Shown: piece by piece, positions 32,565 to 42,649 of the stretch
Numbering within the stretch: the stretch's first letter is position 1
How the letters are laid out: each line of letters opens with the position of its first letter
DNA from: Thalassospira sp. MCCC 1A01428
GTDB taxonomy: Bacteria; Pseudomonadota; Alphaproteobacteria; Rhodospirillales; Thalassospiraceae
Direction of reading: 5' to 3'
Assembly (NCBI RefSeq): GCF_002115825.1
Contig: NZ_JFJZ01000006.1
Coordinates: 124,001-188,000 of the forward strand
Length of the DNA: 64,000 nt
The notes under the pieces: model-generated
The model's database searches: none
Seen by the model: the letters and a program-made list of their open reading frames with translations, nothing else
Told to the model about the DNA's origin: nothing
Translations under genes and position numbers: made by a program

Positions 32565-33404
32565 ATGAACGCGAAAGCCTGGAAATATCTTCGTAAAGCG
32601 GCCTTTTGGCTGTTGGTCGCAGTGATTGTGCTGTTTGCCGTATTTCCGTTTTATTATGCGATTTTAACATCGTTTGAAACCGGATCGGCTTTGTTCGAAG
32701 TGAACTACCTGCCCGAAAGTTTCAGCCTGATCAATTATATATCCGTGTTTAAAGGTCAGCCGTTCGGGCACAATATCTTTAATTCCATCTTTGTCAGTTT
32801 TCTGGTGGTGGCCCTGTCGTTACTTCTTGGTGTTACGGCATCCTACGCGCTGGCACGGGTGAAGTTTGCCGGGCGGGGCTTGCTGTTAATTACCATTTTA
32901 TCGGTGTCGATGTTTCCGCAGGTGGCAGTTCTGTCGGGCATGTTTGAACTGATCCGCGGTCTTGGCCTGTATAACAGCATGTTCGGGCTGGCCATTTCCT
33001 ACATGATGTTAACCTTGCCCTTTACGGTGTGGGTGTTAACCGCCTTCATGCGCGATTTGCCCCGCGAACTGGAAGAAGCTGCCGTAATGGACGGGGCAAC
33101 CCCGTGGACTGTCATTCGCCGGGTGTTTTTACCCGTAATGTGGCCCGCGATGGTGACCACCGGGCTGTTGGCCTTTATCGCGGCATGGAACGAATTTTTA
33201 TTCGCCCTGACCTTTACCCTGACCGACGATAAACGCACCGTTCCCGTCGCCATCGCCCTGATATCAGGGGCCAGTCAGCATGAAATGCCATGGGGCAATA
33301 TTATGGCGGCATCGGTGATTGTGACATTGCCCCTTATTGTGCTGGTACTGATTTTTCAGAGGCGGATCGTTTCGGGCCTGACGGCCGGGGCGGTTAAGGG
33401 ATGA
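32565..33404 (+). CDS. Sugar ABC transporter permease 2 (MalG type)
   Basis: Second channel subunit, 279 residues, six helices. The EAA loop is EEAAVMDGATPWTVIRRVFLP near residues 174-194, and AAWNEFLFALTFT is the conserved MalG segment. ATG 32565 follows GGGGGG by 7 bases and the upstream stop by 1 base; an in-frame start at 32535 would run inside the previous gene. Confidence 0.92.
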   Translation: MNAKAWKYLRKAAFWLLVAVIVLFAVFPFYYAILTSFETGSALFEVNYLPESFSLINYISVFKGQPFGHNIFNSIFVSFLVVALSLLLGVTASYALARVKFAGRGLLLITILSVSMFPQVAVLSGMFELIRGLGLYNSMFGLAISYMMLTLPFTVWVLTAFMRDLPRELEEAAVMDGATPWTVIRRVFLPVMWPAMVTTGLLAFIAAWNEFLFALTFTLTDDKRTVPVAIALISGASQHEMPWGNIMAASVIVTLPLIVLVLIFQRRIVSGLTAGAVKG

Positions 33405-33424
33405 TCTGACATACATATATCACA

Positions 33425-33496
33425 GGCAAAAAATTGCCTTTTTACCAACGATGATAAGGCCCGGTCGGGCAGGGAACAGCATGCTGCCTGACCGGG
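33425..33496 (+). other. Two hairpins between permease and alpha-glucosidase genes
   Basis: A small terminator-like hairpin GGCAA-AAAA-TTGCC followed by TTTTT (33425-33443), then a strong 13-bp stem CCCGGTCGGGCAG/CTGCCTGACCGGG with one G-U pair (33460-33496). They may set a step-down in expression between transport and catabolic genes. Confidence 0.6.
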
Positions 33497-33534
33497 AAGA
33501 TCTAACGAGAAACAAATTCCAGGATGTTTAAAAA

Positions 33535-35166
33535 ATGGCTTTGACCGGTGATGTTAACTGGTGGCGCGGCGGTGTTTTGTACCAGGTTTATCCGCGCAGT
33601 TTTTTTGATTCCAACAGCGACGGTATTGGCGATTTGCCCGGTATCTCGCAAAAGCTGGAATATATCGCCGATCTGGGTGTTGACGGGATTTGGCTGTCGC
33701 CGTTTTTTACATCGCCCATGAAAGACTTTGGCTATGACGTTGCCAATTACCGCGATGTAGACCCAATGTTTGGCACATTGGAGGATTTCGATCATCTGGT
33801 GGAAAAAGCCCATGGGCTGGGCCTGCGTGTGACCATTGATCAGGTATTATCGCACAGCTCGGACGCCCATCCGTGGTTTCGCGAAAGCCGGTCTTCAATC
33901 GATAATCCGAAATCGGACTGGTATGTGTGGGCGGACCCCAAGCCCGATGGCACGCCGCCTAATAACTGGCTGTCGATTTTTGGCGGGTCGGCATGGAAAT
34001 TTGATACCACCCGCCAGCAATATTACATGCACAATTTCCTTGCCAGCCAGCCGGATTTGAACTTTCACAACCCCGATGTGCAGCAACAATTGCTTGACGA
34101 TGTTGAATTCTGGTTGCGGCGCGGGGTGGATGGTTTTCGGCTTGATACCGCCAATTTCTATGTTCATGACAAACAATTGCGCGATAACCCGCCGTGGATA
34201 CCAGGCACACATCGCCCCGAAGGCGCGCCAAAGGAAAACCCCTATACGCGGCAAATGCATGTGCATGACAAAACCCAGCCCGAAAACCTGGCATTTTTGA
34301 AAAAGCTGCGGGCTGTTTTGGACAAATACCCTGGTAGCACCACGGTGGGCGAAATCGGGTCGGATAATTCACTGGCAACGATGGCGGAATATACTGCCGG
34401 GGGGGATAAACTGCACATGGCCTATACCATCAATTTGCTGGAAAGCCCGCTTGAGGCCGGGCTGGTGCGCGGTATGCTGGTCGATGTATTTCGCGAACTG
34501 GGTGATGGCTGGCCGTGCTGGGCGGTGAGTAACCATGATTTCGTGCGGGTGGCTTCGCGCTGGGGCAAGGATAAAGGCGGGGATAACGATGCCCGCCTGC
34601 GTATGATCCCCGCCCTTTATACATCGCTTCGCGGCACGCCGTGCATTTATCAGGGTGAAGAACTGGGCCTTGAAGAAGCCATTGTCCCCTATGAGCAATT
34701 ACAGGACCCATACGGCATTGAAATGTGGCCTGAATTTAAAGGGCGCGATGGCTGTCGGACCCCGATGCCGTGGCACAATGCCAATGTGGCCCATGGTGGG
34801 TTTACAACATCGGATCAGCCATGGTTGCCCGTGCCGCAGGATCATAGTGCGTTGTCGGTCGCCAGCCAGATAGATGACCCGGATTCCCTGCGCAGTTTTT
34901 ATAAAAACCTGCTGACATGGCGCAAAAACCACCCGGAAATCATTCAGGGCGACATCGAAATGCTGGAACATAGCGAGGATGCCATCATCGGGTTTGTTCG
35001 GATGACCGGCATTGTTCGCACCATTTGTGTTTTCAATGTCACGCCCGATGCCGTTACCACCACCTTGCCCGGTCCGTCTGCGGGTAATTGTTCGCTTAAT
35101 ACCGGTTCGGTATCGGGCGATCGTTTGTCGCTGCCGGGCTGGGGTTTTTATTTCGGCACAATCTGA
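33535..35166 (+). CDS. Alpha-glucosidase, GH13 family
   Basis: A 543-residue cytoplasmic glycoside hydrolase family 13 enzyme (AglA/oligo-1,6-glucosidase group) that splits imported alpha-glucosides to glucose. The N terminus WWRGGVLYQVYPRSFFDSN and the four GH13 regions are visible: region II GFRLDTANFY with the nucleophile D204, region III GEIGSD with the acid Glu273, region IV SNHD (~D338). No signal peptide, fitting its place downstream of an importer. It sits between the permease genes and the ATPase gene, as in rhizobial agl operons. Trehalose, sucrose, maltose or isomaltose are all possible. Confidence 0.92.
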   Translation: MALTGDVNWWRGGVLYQVYPRSFFDSNSDGIGDLPGISQKLEYIADLGVDGIWLSPFFTSPMKDFGYDVANYRDVDPMFGTLEDFDHLVEKAHGLGLRVTIDQVLSHSSDAHPWFRESRSSIDNPKSDWYVWADPKPDGTPPNNWLSIFGGSAWKFDTTRQQYYMHNFLASQPDLNFHNPDVQQQLLDDVEFWLRRGVDGFRLDTANFYVHDKQLRDNPPWIPGTHRPEGAPKENPYTRQMHVHDKTQPENLAFLKKLRAVLDKYPGSTTVGEIGSDNSLATMAEYTAGGDKLHMAYTINLLESPLEAGLVRGMLVDVFRELGDGWPCWAVSNHDFVRVASRWGKDKGGDNDARLRMIPALYTSLRGTPCIYQGEELGLEEAIVPYEQLQDPYGIEMWPEFKGRDGCRTPMPWHNANVAHGGFTTSDQPWLPVPQDHSALSVASQIDDPDSLRSFYKNLLTWRKNHPEIIQGDIEMLEHSEDAIIGFVRMTGIVRTICVFNVTPDAVTTTLPGPSAGNCSLNTGSVSGDRLSLPGWGFYFGTI

Positions 35167-35200
35167 CGACCCTGATAATCAAAAACTGGGAGGATACCCG

Positions 35201-36331
35201 ATGGCAGATGTGGTTTTAAAACAGATACGTAAACGCTTTGGGCCAATCGAAACCATTCACGGGGTCGATCTGAATATTCGTGATGGCGAGTTTTGTGTTT
35301 TTGTCGGGCCGTCTGGCTGCGGCAAATCAACATTGCTGCGCCTTATTGCCGGGCTGGAAGATATTAGCGATGGTGAACTGCGTATCGGTGGCGATGTTGT
35401 TAACGATACCGTGCCCAAGGATCGCGGTGTTGCCATGGTATTTCAGTCCTATGCGCTGTATCCGCATATGTCGGTGTTTGAAAATATGGCCTTTGGGCTG
35501 GATTTGGCGAAACACAGCAAGGACGAACAAAATGCACGGGTGATGGCGGCGGCCAAAACCCTGCAACTGGAAGAATTGCTGGATCGTAAACCAAAGGAAC
35601 TGTCGGGCGGGCAGCGCCAGCGCGTGGCAATTGGCCGGGCGATTGTGCGCAAACCGCGGGTGTTTTTGTTTGATGAGCCTTTATCGAACCTGGATGCCGC
35701 CTTGCGGGTGCAAATGCGGATCGAACTGGCAAAACTTCATGAAAAATTGAACACCACAATGATCTATGTGACGCATGATCAGGTTGAAGCCATGACCATG
35801 GCTGACAAAATTGTGGTTTTGCGCGCCGGCACGGTGGAGCAGGTGGGCACGCCGCTGGAATTATATCATTATCCGGCAAACCTGTTTGTTGCCGGTTTTA
35901 TCGGTTCGCCAAAAATGAACTTTATTTCGGCTAAAATCACGCAGGTTTCGCAACAATCTGTTACGCTTAAACTGGAATCCGGTAAAGAAGTGTCGTTACC
36001 CGTTGATGGCAGTGGTCTTGCCACCGCAGATCGTGTAACAGTTGGCATTCGACCGGAACATTGCAGCATTGCCGATCAGGACACGGCGCTGTTTACCGGG
36101 ACGGTCGAAGTGGTCGAACATTTGGGCGAAGCAGGTTTGGTCTATGTTCGCACCGGATCGGACGAATTGTTTGTTGCCAGGGTTGCCGGGGATACCGCAA
36201 TCAAAACCGGGGAAACCGTTGGCATACAGGCAGCAGAACAGGATTGTTATGTGTTCGATACCGCGGATATGGCCAAAAGGCGGCTGGCAGTGGATAATGC
36301 ACCATTGAAAGCCCAGATGGCACTGAACTAG
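35201..36331 (+). CDS. Sugar ABC transporter ATPase (MalK/UgpC type)
   Basis: A 377-residue ATPase that powers the importer above. Walker [10 protein letters not shown] (~37-45), Q-loop VFQSYALYPHMSV, signature LSGGQRQRVAIGRAI, Walker B FLFDEPLSNLD and the H-loop VTHDQVEAM are intact, followed by the C-terminal OB-type regulatory domain (from ~residue 240) typical of MalK/UgpC. Start set by GGGAGGA 6 bases before ATG 35201; a longer frame overlaps the glucosidase gene and is unsupported. Confidence 0.93.
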   Translation: MADVVLKQIRKRFGPIETIHGVDLNIRDGEFCVFVGPSGCGKSTLLRLIAGLEDISDGELRIGGDVVNDTVPKDRGVAMVFQSYALYPHMSVFENMAFGLDLAKHSKDEQNARVMAAAKTLQLEELLDRKPKELSGGQRQRVAIGRAIVRKPRVFLFDEPLSNLDAALRVQMRIELAKLHEKLNTTMIYVTHDQVEAMTMADKIVVLRAGTVEQVGTPLELYHYPANLFVAGFIGSPKMNFISAKITQVSQQSVTLKLESGKEVSLPVDGSGLATADRVTVGIRPEHCSIADQDTALFTGTVEVVEHLGEAGLVYVRTGSDELFVARVAGDTAIKTGETVGIQAAEQDCYVFDTADMAKRRLAVDNAPLKAQMALN

Positions 36332-36342
36332 CAGGGATTGAC

Positions 36343-36379
36343 ATGCCCTGCGCACGAAAACTTTCGTGCAACCGCATGC
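36343..36379 (+). other. Hairpin between ATPase and zwf genes
   Basis: GCACGAAA (36352-36359) pairs with TTTCGTGC (36362-36369), flanked by CATGC and GCATG that extend the stem. No T run. It separates the transport/hydrolase part from the Entner-Doudoroff part of the operon. Confidence 0.45.
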
Positions 36380-36469
36380 CAGCCGGAGCCGCAAAACGGT
36401 TCAGGGTCCCACCTTGGCAGCGGGGAGGACAACGAGTGAGAGCAGTTCGCTTGGAAGGCGCAAGTCAAT

Positions 36470-37960
36470 ATGAAGAAACAAAGGCTTAAACATCGCATAG
36501 CCGACATTGTGATTTTCGGTGGGACCGGAGATTTGGCGCTACGCAAATTATTTCCCGCTTTATATGAAATGGAGCGGACCGGGCGTTTTGATGATGAAAC
36601 CCGTATTTTCGGCGCATCGCGCAGCGCGCATAGCGACGAGAATTTCCGGGTGAAATTGCTTGATGCCGGGAAAAAATATATCCCCGAAGGCGAATTTGAC
36701 CAGGTGATCTGGGACAAGTTTGCCAGCCGTGTTGCCTATATTCAGGTTTCGGCAGGGGATGCTGAAGGGTTTACCACCCTTCATGAACGCCTGAGCGACG
36801 CGCCCGACCGCGACCGGGTTTATTATTTCTCAACCAGCCCCAGCCTGTTTGCCGATATGGCCTTTAACCTGCAAAAGGCAGGTCTGGTGACGCCCAATTC
36901 GCGTGTTGTTCTGGAAAAACCGCTGGGTCATGATCTGGAAAGCTGCCGCGAAATTAACGGCCAGATTGGCGAGGTGTTCGAAGAACACCAGATTTTCCGT
37001 ATCGACCATTATCTGGGCAAGGAAACGGTGCAGAACCTTTTGATTTTGCGCTTTGCCAATGCGATGTTCGAACCGTTATGGAGCAGCGCCCATATTGACC
37101 ATGTGCAGATTACAGTGGGCGAGGAAGTTGGCGTTGAAGGGCGCTGGTCCTATTACGACGATGCCGGTGCAATGCGTGACATGGTGCAAAACCATATGTT
37201 GCAGCTTTTGTGCCTGGTCGCGATGGAACCGCCCTATGTGCTGGACCAGGATGCCGTGCGCGATGAAAAGGTAAAGGTCCTGAAGGCCCTTAAACCGATC
37301 AACGATACCAATATCGACCAGAATACCGTACGTGGCCAGTACCGCGCCGGGGCCGTTGGCGGCAAGGAAGTGCCGGGTTACCTTGAAGAAGAAGGTGCCA
37401 ATACCGACAGCACCACCGAAACATTTGTTGCCCTGCGCTGCGAAATTAATAACTGGCGCTGGGCCGGGGTGCCGTTTTACCTGCGAACCGGTAAACGCCT
37501 GCCCAAGCGGCATTCGGAAATTGTTATTCAGTTCCGCGATGTGCCGCACCAGATGTTTCCGCTGGCAAAATCCATGACCAATTATCAGGCCAACCGGCTG
37601 GTGCTGCGCTTGCAGCCCGATGATGGCATTCATCTGGTTTTGAACAATAAAAACCCGGGGCCGGGCCTGGTCCGGTTGCGGCCAACTGCCCTTAACCTTT
37701 CCTTTGCCGAGGCCTTTGGCGCACGCAGCCCTGATGCCTATGAGCGTTTGTTGCTAGATGCGATTGATGGCAACAACACCCTGTTTGTCCGCCGCGACGA
37801 ACAGGACATTGCCTGGCAGTGGGTTGATGCCATTCAGGAAGCCTGGGAAAACAACCATATTGCGCCCAAAGGCTATACATCAGGGACGTGGGGGCCATCG
37901 GCTGCCATTGCCCTGATTGAACGCGACGGCCGCACCTGGAATGAAGAAGCGGTGTTTTGA
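36470..37960 (+). CDS. zwf: Glucose-6-phosphate 1-dehydrogenase
   Basis: A 496-residue enzyme that oxidises glucose-6-phosphate to 6-phosphogluconolactone, reducing NADP (or NAD). The nucleotide-binding motif is FGGTGDLALRKLFPAL (residues ~16-31) and the active-site signature RIDHYLGKE, with the catalytic His, lies near residue 180. Length and GDNTLF-like segment (GNNTLFVRRDEQ) near the C terminus agree with the family. GGAAGG precedes the ATG. It opens the Entner-Doudoroff half of the operon. Confidence 0.95.
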   Translation: MKKQRLKHRIADIVIFGGTGDLALRKLFPALYEMERTGRFDDETRIFGASRSAHSDENFRVKLLDAGKKYIPEGEFDQVIWDKFASRVAYIQVSAGDAEGFTTLHERLSDAPDRDRVYYFSTSPSLFADMAFNLQKAGLVTPNSRVVLEKPLGHDLESCREINGQIGEVFEEHQIFRIDHYLGKETVQNLLILRFANAMFEPLWSSAHIDHVQITVGEEVGVEGRWSYYDDAGAMRDMVQNHMLQLLCLVAMEPPYVLDQDAVRDEKVKVLKALKPINDTNIDQNTVRGQYRAGAVGGKEVPGYLEEEGANTDSTTETFVALRCEINNWRWAGVPFYLRTGKRLPKRHSEIVIQFRDVPHQMFPLAKSMTNYQANRLVLRLQPDDGIHLVLNNKNPGPGLVRLRPTALNLSFAEAFGARSPDAYERLLLDAIDGNNTLFVRRDEQDIAWQWVDAIQEAWENNHIAPKGYTSGTWGPSAAIALIERDGRTWNEEAVF

Positions 37961-38040
37961 TTAAAGCATAGGGCAGGGCTGCTTTGCGGCCTTGCCCCTT
38001 GCGGTTTTCAGCACGTTTTCCCATTTCAATGGACGATAAA

Positions 38041-38760
38041 ATGACAAACGAACGCACCTTTAAAAGTGGCGATGACATGCTTGCCAGCATGGTCGCGCAA
38101 ACCGTTGAACGGCTGGAATTTGCCATTGCCGAACGGGGCCGGGCAACCATATCGGTGGCTGGTGGTCGTTTCCCCAAACCGTTCTTTCAGGCCCTGTCAA
38201 AGGCCAAACTGGACTGGTCCAAAGTGACCATCACCCTTGGCGATGACCGTTGGGTCGGGCTGGACGATGACCAGTCGAATGAAAAGCTGGTTAAGGATAA
38301 TTTGCTGATCAATGAAGCGGCTGCCGCGACTTTTGTGTCGCTGAAAACCGCCGATGAAAACCCGGAAGATGCCATATCGACCGTTACGAACCGTTTGAAA
38401 AACGATTTGTCGTGGCCGATGGATATTGTTTATCTGGGGATGGGCGATGACGGGCACACGGCGTCGCTTTTTCCATCCTCGACACCCGATGATCTGAAGC
38501 GCGGGCTTTATCCCGAAAATGGTGAACTGGTTGCGGCCGCACGGCCCACCGTTTCGCCGGTTCCGCGCATCAGCATGACGTTACCGGCTTTGTTGAACGC
38601 CCGTTATATCGGCATTCACATCACCGGTTCTTCCAAATGGTCGACCTATGAAACCGCGAAAAACGGCAGCGTGATCGAAGACATGCCGGTGCGCGGGTTA
38701 TTGCAGCAGAACGACGTTCCTGTCGATCTGTGGTGGAGCGCCGAGAACCCGAAAGGCTGA
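38041..38760 (+). CDS. pgl: 6-phosphogluconolactonase
   Basis: A 239-residue DevB-type lactonase that hydrolyses the product of Zwf to 6-phosphogluconate. Family segments: [37 protein letters not shown] and the [13 protein letters not shown] motif. Two ATGs are possible; 38041 is preferred because GGA lies upstream of it, inside the first codons that would start at 38029, which itself lacks a ribosome site. It lies 80 bp after zwf and 5 bp before edd. Confidence 0.93.
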   Translation: MTNERTFKSGDDMLASMVAQTVERLEFAIAERGRATISVAGGRFPKPFFQALSKAKLDWSKVTITLGDDRWVGLDDDQSNEKLVKDNLLINEAAAATFVSLKTADENPEDAISTVTNRLKNDLSWPMDIVYLGMGDDGHTASLFPSSTPDDLKRGLYPENGELVAAARPTVSPVPRISMTLPALLNARYIGIHITGSSKWSTYETAKNGSVIEDMPVRGLLQQNDVPVDLWWSAENPKG

Positions 38761-38765
38761 ACCCC

Positions 38766-40592
38766 ATGAAACGTGAAATTGAAATTGTTACCCAGCGGAT
38801 CGTAGAACGCTCGAAACCGACGCGCGAAGCCTATCTGGCGCGCATCGATGCCGCTGCCAGCGACCGTCCGCACCGTTCCAAACTGTCCTGTGGCAATCTG
38901 GCCCATGCGTCTGCCGGGTGCCTTGGCACCGAAAAAGACCGCATCAACCACGAAGATGCCGCCAATCTGGGCATTGTGACGGCCTATAACGACATGCTCT
39001 CGGCTCATCAGCCGCTTGGCGTGTATCCTGACCGCATTAAAAAGGCCGCGTTTGAGGCCGGCGCAACCGCGCAGGTGGCGGGTGGTGTGCCTGCCATGTG
39101 CGATGGTGTGACCCAAGGTCGCCCCGGCATGGAGCTTAGCCTGTTTTCGCGTGACGTGATTGCCATGTCGACGGCAGTTTCCCTGTCACATGATACGTTT
39201 GATGCTGCCCTTTACCTTGGTGTGTGCGACAAAATCGTTCCCGGTCTGGTGATGGGGGCTTTGGCTTATGGGCATATTCCGGCGGTTTTTGTGCCTGCCG
39301 GTCCTATGCCGTCGGGCTTGCCCAATGATGAAAAGGCCCGTGTTCGTCAGCTTTACGCGCAGGGCAAGGTGGGCCGCAAGGAATTGCTGGAAGCTGAAAT
39401 TGCATCTTACCACAGCCCGGGCACCTGCACGTTTTATGGCACGGCCAATTCCAATCAGATGCTGATGGAAATTATGGGGCTGCATTTGCCCGGCTCTGCC
39501 TTTGTTAATCCGGGTACTGAATTGCGTGATGCCCTGACCGAAGAAGCCGCCCGTCGTGCCTTGCAAATTACCCGCCTTGGCAATGATTACCGCCCGATTG
39601 GCAAAATTCTGGATGAAAAGGCCTTTGTAAACGGCATTATCGGCCTGTTGGCAACCGGGGGCTCCACCAACCATACCCTGCATTTGCCCGCCATGGCCCG
39701 TGCCGCCGGGATCGAACTGCGCTGGGAAGATTTTGACGATCTGTCGCGCATCATTCCGCTTTTGTGCCGGGTTTATCCCAACGGCCAGGCCGACGTGAAC
39801 CATTTCCACGCCGCTGGCGGTATGGGTTTTGTCATTAGCAACCTTTTGGGCCACGGTCTTTTGCACCATGAAGTTGATACAATTGTATCGGGCGGTATGG
39901 CGGCCTTTGGCACTGAACCGCATTTGGATGATGGCAAACTGGCATGGCGCGATGCGCCCAAGGATAGCCACGATGAAGATATCCTGCGTCCGGCCGAAAA
40001 AGCATTTAGTGCCGATGGCGGTTTGCGGATGCTGAGTGGTAATATCGGCCGTGCGGTGATCAAGGTTTCGGCGGTTAAACCTGCCAACCGCGTGATCGAG
40101 GCCCCGGCAGCTGTCTTTACATCGCAAGATGAAATGATGCAGGCCTTTAAGGATGGCAAACTGCACCGCGATGTTGTGTGTGTGGTGCGCTTCCAGGGGC
40201 CGCGTGCCAATGGTATGCCCGAATTGCACAAACTGACCCCGCCTTTGGGCGTGTTGCAGGATCTGGGTTACAAGGTGGCATTGGTGACGGATGGCCGGAT
40301 GTCCGGTGCGTCGGGCAAGGTGCCAGCTGCTATTCACGTCACACCCGAAGGTATGATGAACGGCATGATCGCCAAGGTGCAGGACGGTGACATTGTGCGT
40401 CTTGATGCCGAAACCGGCGATTTGAAATTGCTTGTTTCTGATGAAGAACTGGCCAGGCGCGATTTTGCCATGTTCACGAATAAGGCCGAACATCAAACCG
40501 GTTTCGGGCGTGAGCTGTTTGGTGTCTTTCGCGATAATGTCGGGCTGGCTGAAATGGGGGCCAGTGCTGTTCTTCCCGGAGGGGTTGAATAA
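38766..40592 (+). CDS. edd: 6-phosphogluconate dehydratase
   Basis: A 608-residue iron-sulphur dehydratase of the IlvD/Edd family that makes KDPG, the first committed Entner-Doudoroff step. The segment [17 protein letters not shown] is typical of Edd, and three Cys expected to hold the 4Fe-4S cluster appear in ACDGVTQGR-like ([16 protein letters not shown]), [10 protein letters not shown] and [30 protein letters not shown] is the C-terminal signature. AAAGG overlaps the pgl stop. Its own stop shares one base with the glk start (TAATG). Confidence 0.95.
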   Translation: MKREIEIVTQRIVERSKPTREAYLARIDAAASDRPHRSKLSCGNLAHASAGCLGTEKDRINHEDAANLGIVTAYNDMLSAHQPLGVYPDRIKKAAFEAGATAQVAGGVPAMCDGVTQGRPGMELSLFSRDVIAMSTAVSLSHDTFDAALYLGVCDKIVPGLVMGALAYGHIPAVFVPAGPMPSGLPNDEKARVRQLYAQGKVGRKELLEAEIASYHSPGTCTFYGTANSNQMLMEIMGLHLPGSAFVNPGTELRDALTEEAARRALQITRLGNDYRPIGKILDEKAFVNGIIGLLATGGSTNHTLHLPAMARAAGIELRWEDFDDLSRIIPLLCRVYPNGQADVNHFHAAGGMGFVISNLLGHGLLHHEVDTIVSGGMAAFGTEPHLDDGKLAWRDAPKDSHDEDILRPAEKAFSADGGLRMLSGNIGRAVIKVSAVKPANRVIEAPAAVFTSQDEMMQAFKDGKLHRDVVCVVRFQGPRANGMPELHKLTPPLGVLQDLGYKVALVTDGRMSGASGKVPAAIHVTPEGMMNGMIAKVQDGDIVRLDAETGDLKLLVSDEELARRDFAMFTNKAEHQTGFGRELFGVFRDNVGLAEMGASAVLPGGVE

Positions 40593-41530
40593 TGCAGCTG
40601 GTCGGGGATATTGGCGGCACAAACGCCCGTTTTGCCTGGCTTGATGACAAGGGAAATCCGCACGCGCCATTAACTTTGGCCGTGCGCGATTATCCTGATA
40701 TTGGCAGCGCCATTCGTGATTTTGTTGCACGGACCAAGGGATCGGATCCGCGTGAATTTGCTGTTGCGGTGGCCTGCCCGGCCATGGCGGACCAGATCAA
40801 ATTTACCAATAATCCGTGGGTGTTTTCCAAAGCGGCCCTAACGGCGGAATTTGGTCTGGAACGGCTGGTGGTGGTTAATGATTTTACCGGCCTTGCCATG
40901 TCAGTACCTTATCTGGGGGATGACGATTTGATCACCCTGTTTGACGGCCCCGGTCGTCCGGGTCAGCCGCTGGCGATTATCGGGGCGGGCACCGGGCTGG
41001 GTGTTTCGGGGCTTTTGCCCCATCATGGTCACTGGATACCGGTGCAGGGCGAAGGCGGGCATGTGTCCCTGCCTGCGGTGGATGATCTTGATTATGAAAT
41101 TGTCAAATTTCTAAGTGCCGAACTGGGCCGTGTTTCCGCCGAACGGATTTTGTCGGGCATGGGCATTGAAAACCTGTATCGCGCCCTGGCTGCGATTGAT
41201 GGTGTGGATGTGTCCCCCAAAACAGCAGCGGAAGTTGTTGAAGGGGCCATGGTTGCCAAAGACCCGCTTTGCCTGAAAGTGCTGGATCGCTTTTGCCTGT
41301 TTATGGGCGGCGTTGCGGGCGATCTGGTGTTAACGCTAGGCGCATTTGACGGCGTGTTTATTGGCGGCGGTATTGGCCCGCGCATTGCCGATTTTATGAA
41401 ACAAAGTGGCCTTAAAGAACGCATGATCGCCAAAGGGCGTTTTCGTGATTTGATGAATGATGTGCCGGTACGCCTGATGACGGCGCAATATCCGGCCTTG
41501 CTGGGCTGTGCCAAAATTTTAACGGCATAA
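40592..41530 (+). CDS. glk: Glucokinase
   Basis: A 312-residue ATP-dependent glucokinase of the Glk/ROK-independent family. The phosphate-binding loop is VGDIGGTNARFA at the N terminus; NDFTGLAMSVPYL holds the catalytic Asp, and IGAGTGLGVSGL and GEGGHVSL are the further family motifs. It phosphorylates the glucose released by the alpha-glucosidase so that Zwf can use it. Overlaps edd by one base, so coupled translation is expected. Confidence 0.94.
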   Translation: MQLVGDIGGTNARFAWLDDKGNPHAPLTLAVRDYPDIGSAIRDFVARTKGSDPREFAVAVACPAMADQIKFTNNPWVFSKAALTAEFGLERLVVVNDFTGLAMSVPYLGDDDLITLFDGPGRPGQPLAIIGAGTGLGVSGLLPHHGHWIPVQGEGGHVSLPAVDDLDYEIVKFLSAELGRVSAERILSGMGIENLYRALAAIDGVDVSPKTAAEVVEGAMVAKDPLCLKVLDRFCLFMGGVAGDLVLTLGAFDGVFIGGGIGPRIADFMKQSGLKERMIAKGRFRDLMNDVPVRLMTAQYPALLGCAKILTA

Positions 41531-41551
41531 TCCGCAAACAGGAGGAATAAA

Positions 41552-42208
41552 ATGGCTTTGTCTTCACGCGAAATTTTGTCACAGGCCCCGGTTGTACCGG
41601 TGCTGGTTATCGAAGATGCCAATGATGCGGTGCCGTTGGCAAAGGCATTGGTTGCTGGTGGCCTTAAGGTTCTGGAAATCACCCTGCGCTCGGCCGCGGC
41701 GGAAGAAAGCATTCAGCGTATTATTGCTGAAGTCCCTGATGCCATTACGGGTGCTGGCACCGTGATTAATGCCAGGCAGATGGAACGCATGGCTGAAATC
41801 AATTGTGCCTTTGCCGTCTCGCCCGGGCATAGTGCCGGTTTGCTGGCCGCGGCCAAGGATACGGGCGTGCCGCTTTTGCCTGGTGCGGGTACACCGTCGG
41901 AAATCATGAACCTGCTGGATCATGGCTATGATGTATTGAAATTTTTCCCGGCTGAACAGCAGGGTGGTGTTTCGATGCTCAAGGCGTTGGGCGGGCCGCT
42001 GCCGCAGGTTAAGTTCTGCCCGACCGGTGGTGTATCACTGTCCAATCTGGCTGATTATATTGCGTTGCCCAATATTATTACCGTTGGTGGTTCGTGGGTT
42101 GCCCCCAAGGATGCCGTCAAGGCGGGGGATTGGGCCAAAATCACCAAATTGGCACAGGAAGCCACGGACAAGGTTGCGGCCTTGCGCTCTGGTGTGATGC
42201 AGGCCTGA
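41552..42208 (+). CDS. eda: KDPG aldolase (2-dehydro-3-deoxyphosphogluconate aldolase)
   Basis: A 218-residue class I aldolase that splits KDPG to pyruvate and glyceraldehyde-3-phosphate. The catalytic Glu is in LEITLRS (~46) and the Schiff-base Lys in VLKFFPAEQQGG (~133); FCPTGGVS is the phosphate-binding segment. GGAGGA lies upstream of the ATG. Last gene of the operon; a strong terminator follows. Confidence 0.95.
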   Translation: MALSSREILSQAPVVPVLVIEDANDAVPLAKALVAGGLKVLEITLRSAAAEESIQRIIAEVPDAITGAGTVINARQMERMAEINCAFAVSPGHSAGLLAAAKDTGVPLLPGAGTPSEIMNLLDHGYDVLKFFPAEQQGGVSMLKALGGPLPQVKFCPTGGVSLSNLADYIALPNIITVGGSWVAPKDAVKAGDWAKITKLAQEATDKVAALRSGVMQA

Positions 42209-42251
42209 TCTGCGTTTTCGCATCACATCCTGCCCGGATGTTGCAGATATA

Positions 42252-42288
42252 AAAACGGCCCCGAACTGCTTTGTTTCGGGGCCGTTTT
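42252..42288. terminator. Terminator of the Entner-Doudoroff operon
   Basis: AAAACGGCCCCGAA (42252-42265) pairs with TTCGGGGCCGTTTT (42275-42288). Works on both strands; it also serves the convergent DUF1127 gene. Confidence 0.9.
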
Positions 42289-42312
42289 AGCATCGCTTGC
42301 GTGATGGTAACA

Positions 42313-42570
42313 TTAACGACGATCCTGTGTCGTTTCGGAATCGATCATTTGCAGTTTCCACTGCTGGCCATCAAAAACGCGTTCCAGGCCAACATCGTGC
42401 AACTGAGTAGTGCTGAGTTGATTAACCAATTCACGATGGCTGCGCGCCATACGGGCGTGGATCATGCGGTTGGTCAAAAGCTGACGCAGCTTTTTAATCA
42501 TTGTCCCATGCAGCACGGGCGTGGTGTTCATAACGATGCGGTCAAGATGGGTGACTGGCAGTGTGGACAT
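42313..42570 (-). CDS. DUF1127-family small protein (copy A)
   Basis: An 85-residue basic protein. The C-terminal half MARSHRELVNQLSTTQLHDVGLER matches the DUF1127 signature (R-x-x-L-x-x-L-x-x-x-x-L-x-D-I/V-G-L-x-R). DUF1127 proteins are short RNA-linked or stress-related factors in alphaproteobacteria. ATG 42570 is chosen because GGAGG lies 6-7 bases upstream; the frame continues open to 42774 but that part is not protein-like. Its promoter has TGCAAAA-N19-TTTTGCA, the same element as copy B at 43593-43865. Confidence 0.75.
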   Translation of the reverse strand: MSTLPVTHLDRIVMNTTPVLHGTMIKKLRQLLTNRMIHARMARSHRELVNQLSTTQLHDVGLERVFDGQQWKLQMIDSETTQDRR

Positions 42571-42616
42571 TTCGCCCTCCATAAGTTCGTCTTTGCGATG
42601 GGCCGAACTTGCCATA

Positions 42617-42649
42617 TGCAAAATAGCTCGAAAATTGGCAGTTTTTGCA
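42617..42649. promoter_or_regulatory. Shared operator, site 1 (DUF1127 copy A)
   Basis: TGCAAAA (42617-42623), 19 bases, TTTTGCA (42643-42649). The flanks CATA before and ATTT after are also shared with site 2. It lies 47 bp before ATG 42570. Confidence 0.65.

Noticed and set aside
39186-40730. Minus-strand open frame of 514 codons opposite edd
   Set aside because: Antisense shadow of a GC-rich, strongly conserved gene; rich in His, Gln and Thr without any domain.
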